Positions 6,633 to 7,230 of a stretch of 7,230 nt of DNA are shown here, piece by piece. The notes beneath the pieces were generated by a model. That model searched no databases and had not been told where the DNA came from. It worked only from the letters and a program-made list of their open reading frames with translations. The translations under genes and the position numbers were made by a program. Each line of letters starts with the position of its first letter. The first letter of the stretch is position 1. Source of the stretch: an uncultured cyanobacterium (GTDB lineage Bacteria; Cyanobacteriota; Cyanobacteriia; Phormidesmidales; Phormidesmidaceae); assembly GCA_938029995.1 (NCBI GenBank), contig CALHGI010000065.1:1-7230 (forward strand), written 5' to 3'.

Positions 6633-6958
6633 GGTCGGAGCAATGGGTTTGAATCATGGCAGCCGGAGGGCACAACCAGCCTAGGCCCTACCCTCCAACA
6701 AACGCTTCGGCCCCCGCCAAGAGTCGTGTAACCCCAGGAGCATCCTTAGGTTGGAAGTAATGTCTGGACTGACGTCTGGTTTGCAGCCTCCTAATACATT
6801 TTCTCTTTTTACTTTTTATTCGAGGGTCGTGTCCCCAAGGTGTAATCTATTCCCGAAAACAACTTAGAACGCTACGATTAACTCTTATACAGTAGGCACC
6901 CAGCAACTTGAGTTCAGCCCCTGACATTTCCCCCACCGTCCCTAACGGTCGTGAACCG
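6633..6958. other. Intergenic region upstream of the M16 peptidase gene
   Basis: No gene is supported here. GGAGGG (6665-6670) can pair with CCCTCC (6691-6696), with AGGGC/GCCCT as an alternative register. GTCTGG occurs twice, 12 bases apart, near 6762-6780. A pyrimidine-rich, T-rich stretch lies at about 6798-6820. The segment presumably carries the promoter and leader of the peptidase gene. Confidence 0.45.
6863..6890 (+). promoter_or_regulatory. Possible promoter of the M16 peptidase gene
   Basis: CTTAGA (6863-6868) and TTATAC (6885-6890) are spaced by 16 bases. The -10 is fair and the -35 is poor. A start near 6897 would give a leader of roughly 60 bases to the ATG at 6959 but only about 10 bases to the alternative TTG at 6908. 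Confidence 0.22.
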
Positions 6959-7230
6959 ATGGCTTTTCCTGCCAGCGTTGTCCGGTTAGACAGTGGGTTA
7001 ACGGTGATTCATCAGGAGATCGCAACGACACCTGTGGTGGTGGTAGATGTTTGGATCAAGGCCGGGGCCCGCTATGAACCTAACGACTGGACTGGCATAG
7101 CTCATTTTTTGGAGCACATGGTGTTCAAAGGCACTGAGCACATCTTGCCAGGGATGTTTGATGCGGCAATTGAAAACCGAGGGGGCCTGACTAACGCGGC
7201 TACCAGCCATGACTATGCCCACTTTTATAT
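6959..7230 (+). CDS. M16 (pitrilysin-type) zinc peptidase, N-terminal part
   Basis: M16 peptidases are two-lobed metalloproteases related to mitochondrial processing peptidase; cyanobacterial members are processing or peptide-degrading enzymes. The window holds 90 codons and the gene runs off the end. The inverted zinc motif HFLEH (49-53) lies in the usual context TGIAHFLEHMVFKGTE, preceded by the strand VDVWIKAGARYEP (29-41). It is followed by IENRGGLTNAATSHDYAHFY (71-90), which matches the family's GG-x-x-NA-x-T-s-x-D stretch. His49, Glu52 and His53 are all present, so this is the catalytic rather than the inactive-partner type; the distal third zinc ligand is beyond the window. I use the ATG at 6959, but the frame is also open to a TTG at 6908, which would add 17 residues (SSAPDISPTVPNGREP). 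No ribosome site decides between them. Confidence 0.9.
   Translation, partial: MAFPASVVRLDSGLTVIHQEIATTPVVVVDVWIKAGARYEPNDWTGIAHFLEHMVFKGTEHILPGMFDAAIENRGGLTNAATSHDYAHFY

Noticed and set aside
6640..6665. GGTTTGAATC, which looks like a tRNA T-loop.
   Set aside because: No matching acceptor, D or anticodon stems could be built around it.
6681..6812. Minus-strand open frame ending in MLLGLHDSWRGPKRLLEGRA (stop at 6681).
   Set aside because: It reads somewhat like protein, but the only ATG gives 20 residues and the upstream part has no standard start. It is at most a remnant.

Overview
The window is a stretch of cyanobacterial chromosome. The signs are a psbA (photosystem II D1) 3' end, a carboxysome-type beta-carbonic anhydrase (CcaA-like), a solanesyl-type prenyl transferase of the kind that makes the plastoquinone tail, and three copies of the HIP1 octamer GCGATCGC. 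Composition is moderate in G+C in the genes, with one conspicuously AT-rich patch. I cannot name the genus; a filamentous Leptolyngbya-like lineage is only a guess.

Layout: the last 222 codons of psbA (+) end at a strong, apparently bidirectional terminator. This faces a small three-helix membrane protein of unknown function (-). After a 214-base gap with several inverted repeats comes an RNase HI with a proline-rich linker and an extra C-terminal domain (-). The ccaA-like carbonic anhydrase (+) is divergent from it. CcaA is convergent with a two-gene unit on the minus strand: a PfkB sugar kinase (fructokinase-like) followed after 10 bases by a CYTH/triphosphate-tunnel protein. Upstream of the kinase on the same strand lies the solanesyl diphosphate synthase gene, separated by a nested hairpin and a likely separate promoter. 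From about 5685 to 6958 the DNA is gene-poor. It holds an AT-rich segment, several hairpins, two tiny ORFs that face away from each other and overlap at their starts, and a textbook rho-independent terminator. The window closes in the first 90 or so codons of an M16 (pitrilysin-type) zinc peptidase (+).

Functionally these are mostly core photosynthetic and housekeeping genes: D1 for water oxidation, prenyl transfer for plastoquinone, CcaA for supplying CO2 to Rubisco in the carboxysome, and sugar phosphorylation. I see no mobile element, CRISPR array, defence island, tRNA or rRNA. The least explained parts are the two small ORFs with their terminator at 6247-6632, the C-terminal domain on RNase HI, and the short-linker CcaA that keeps the C-terminal tail.
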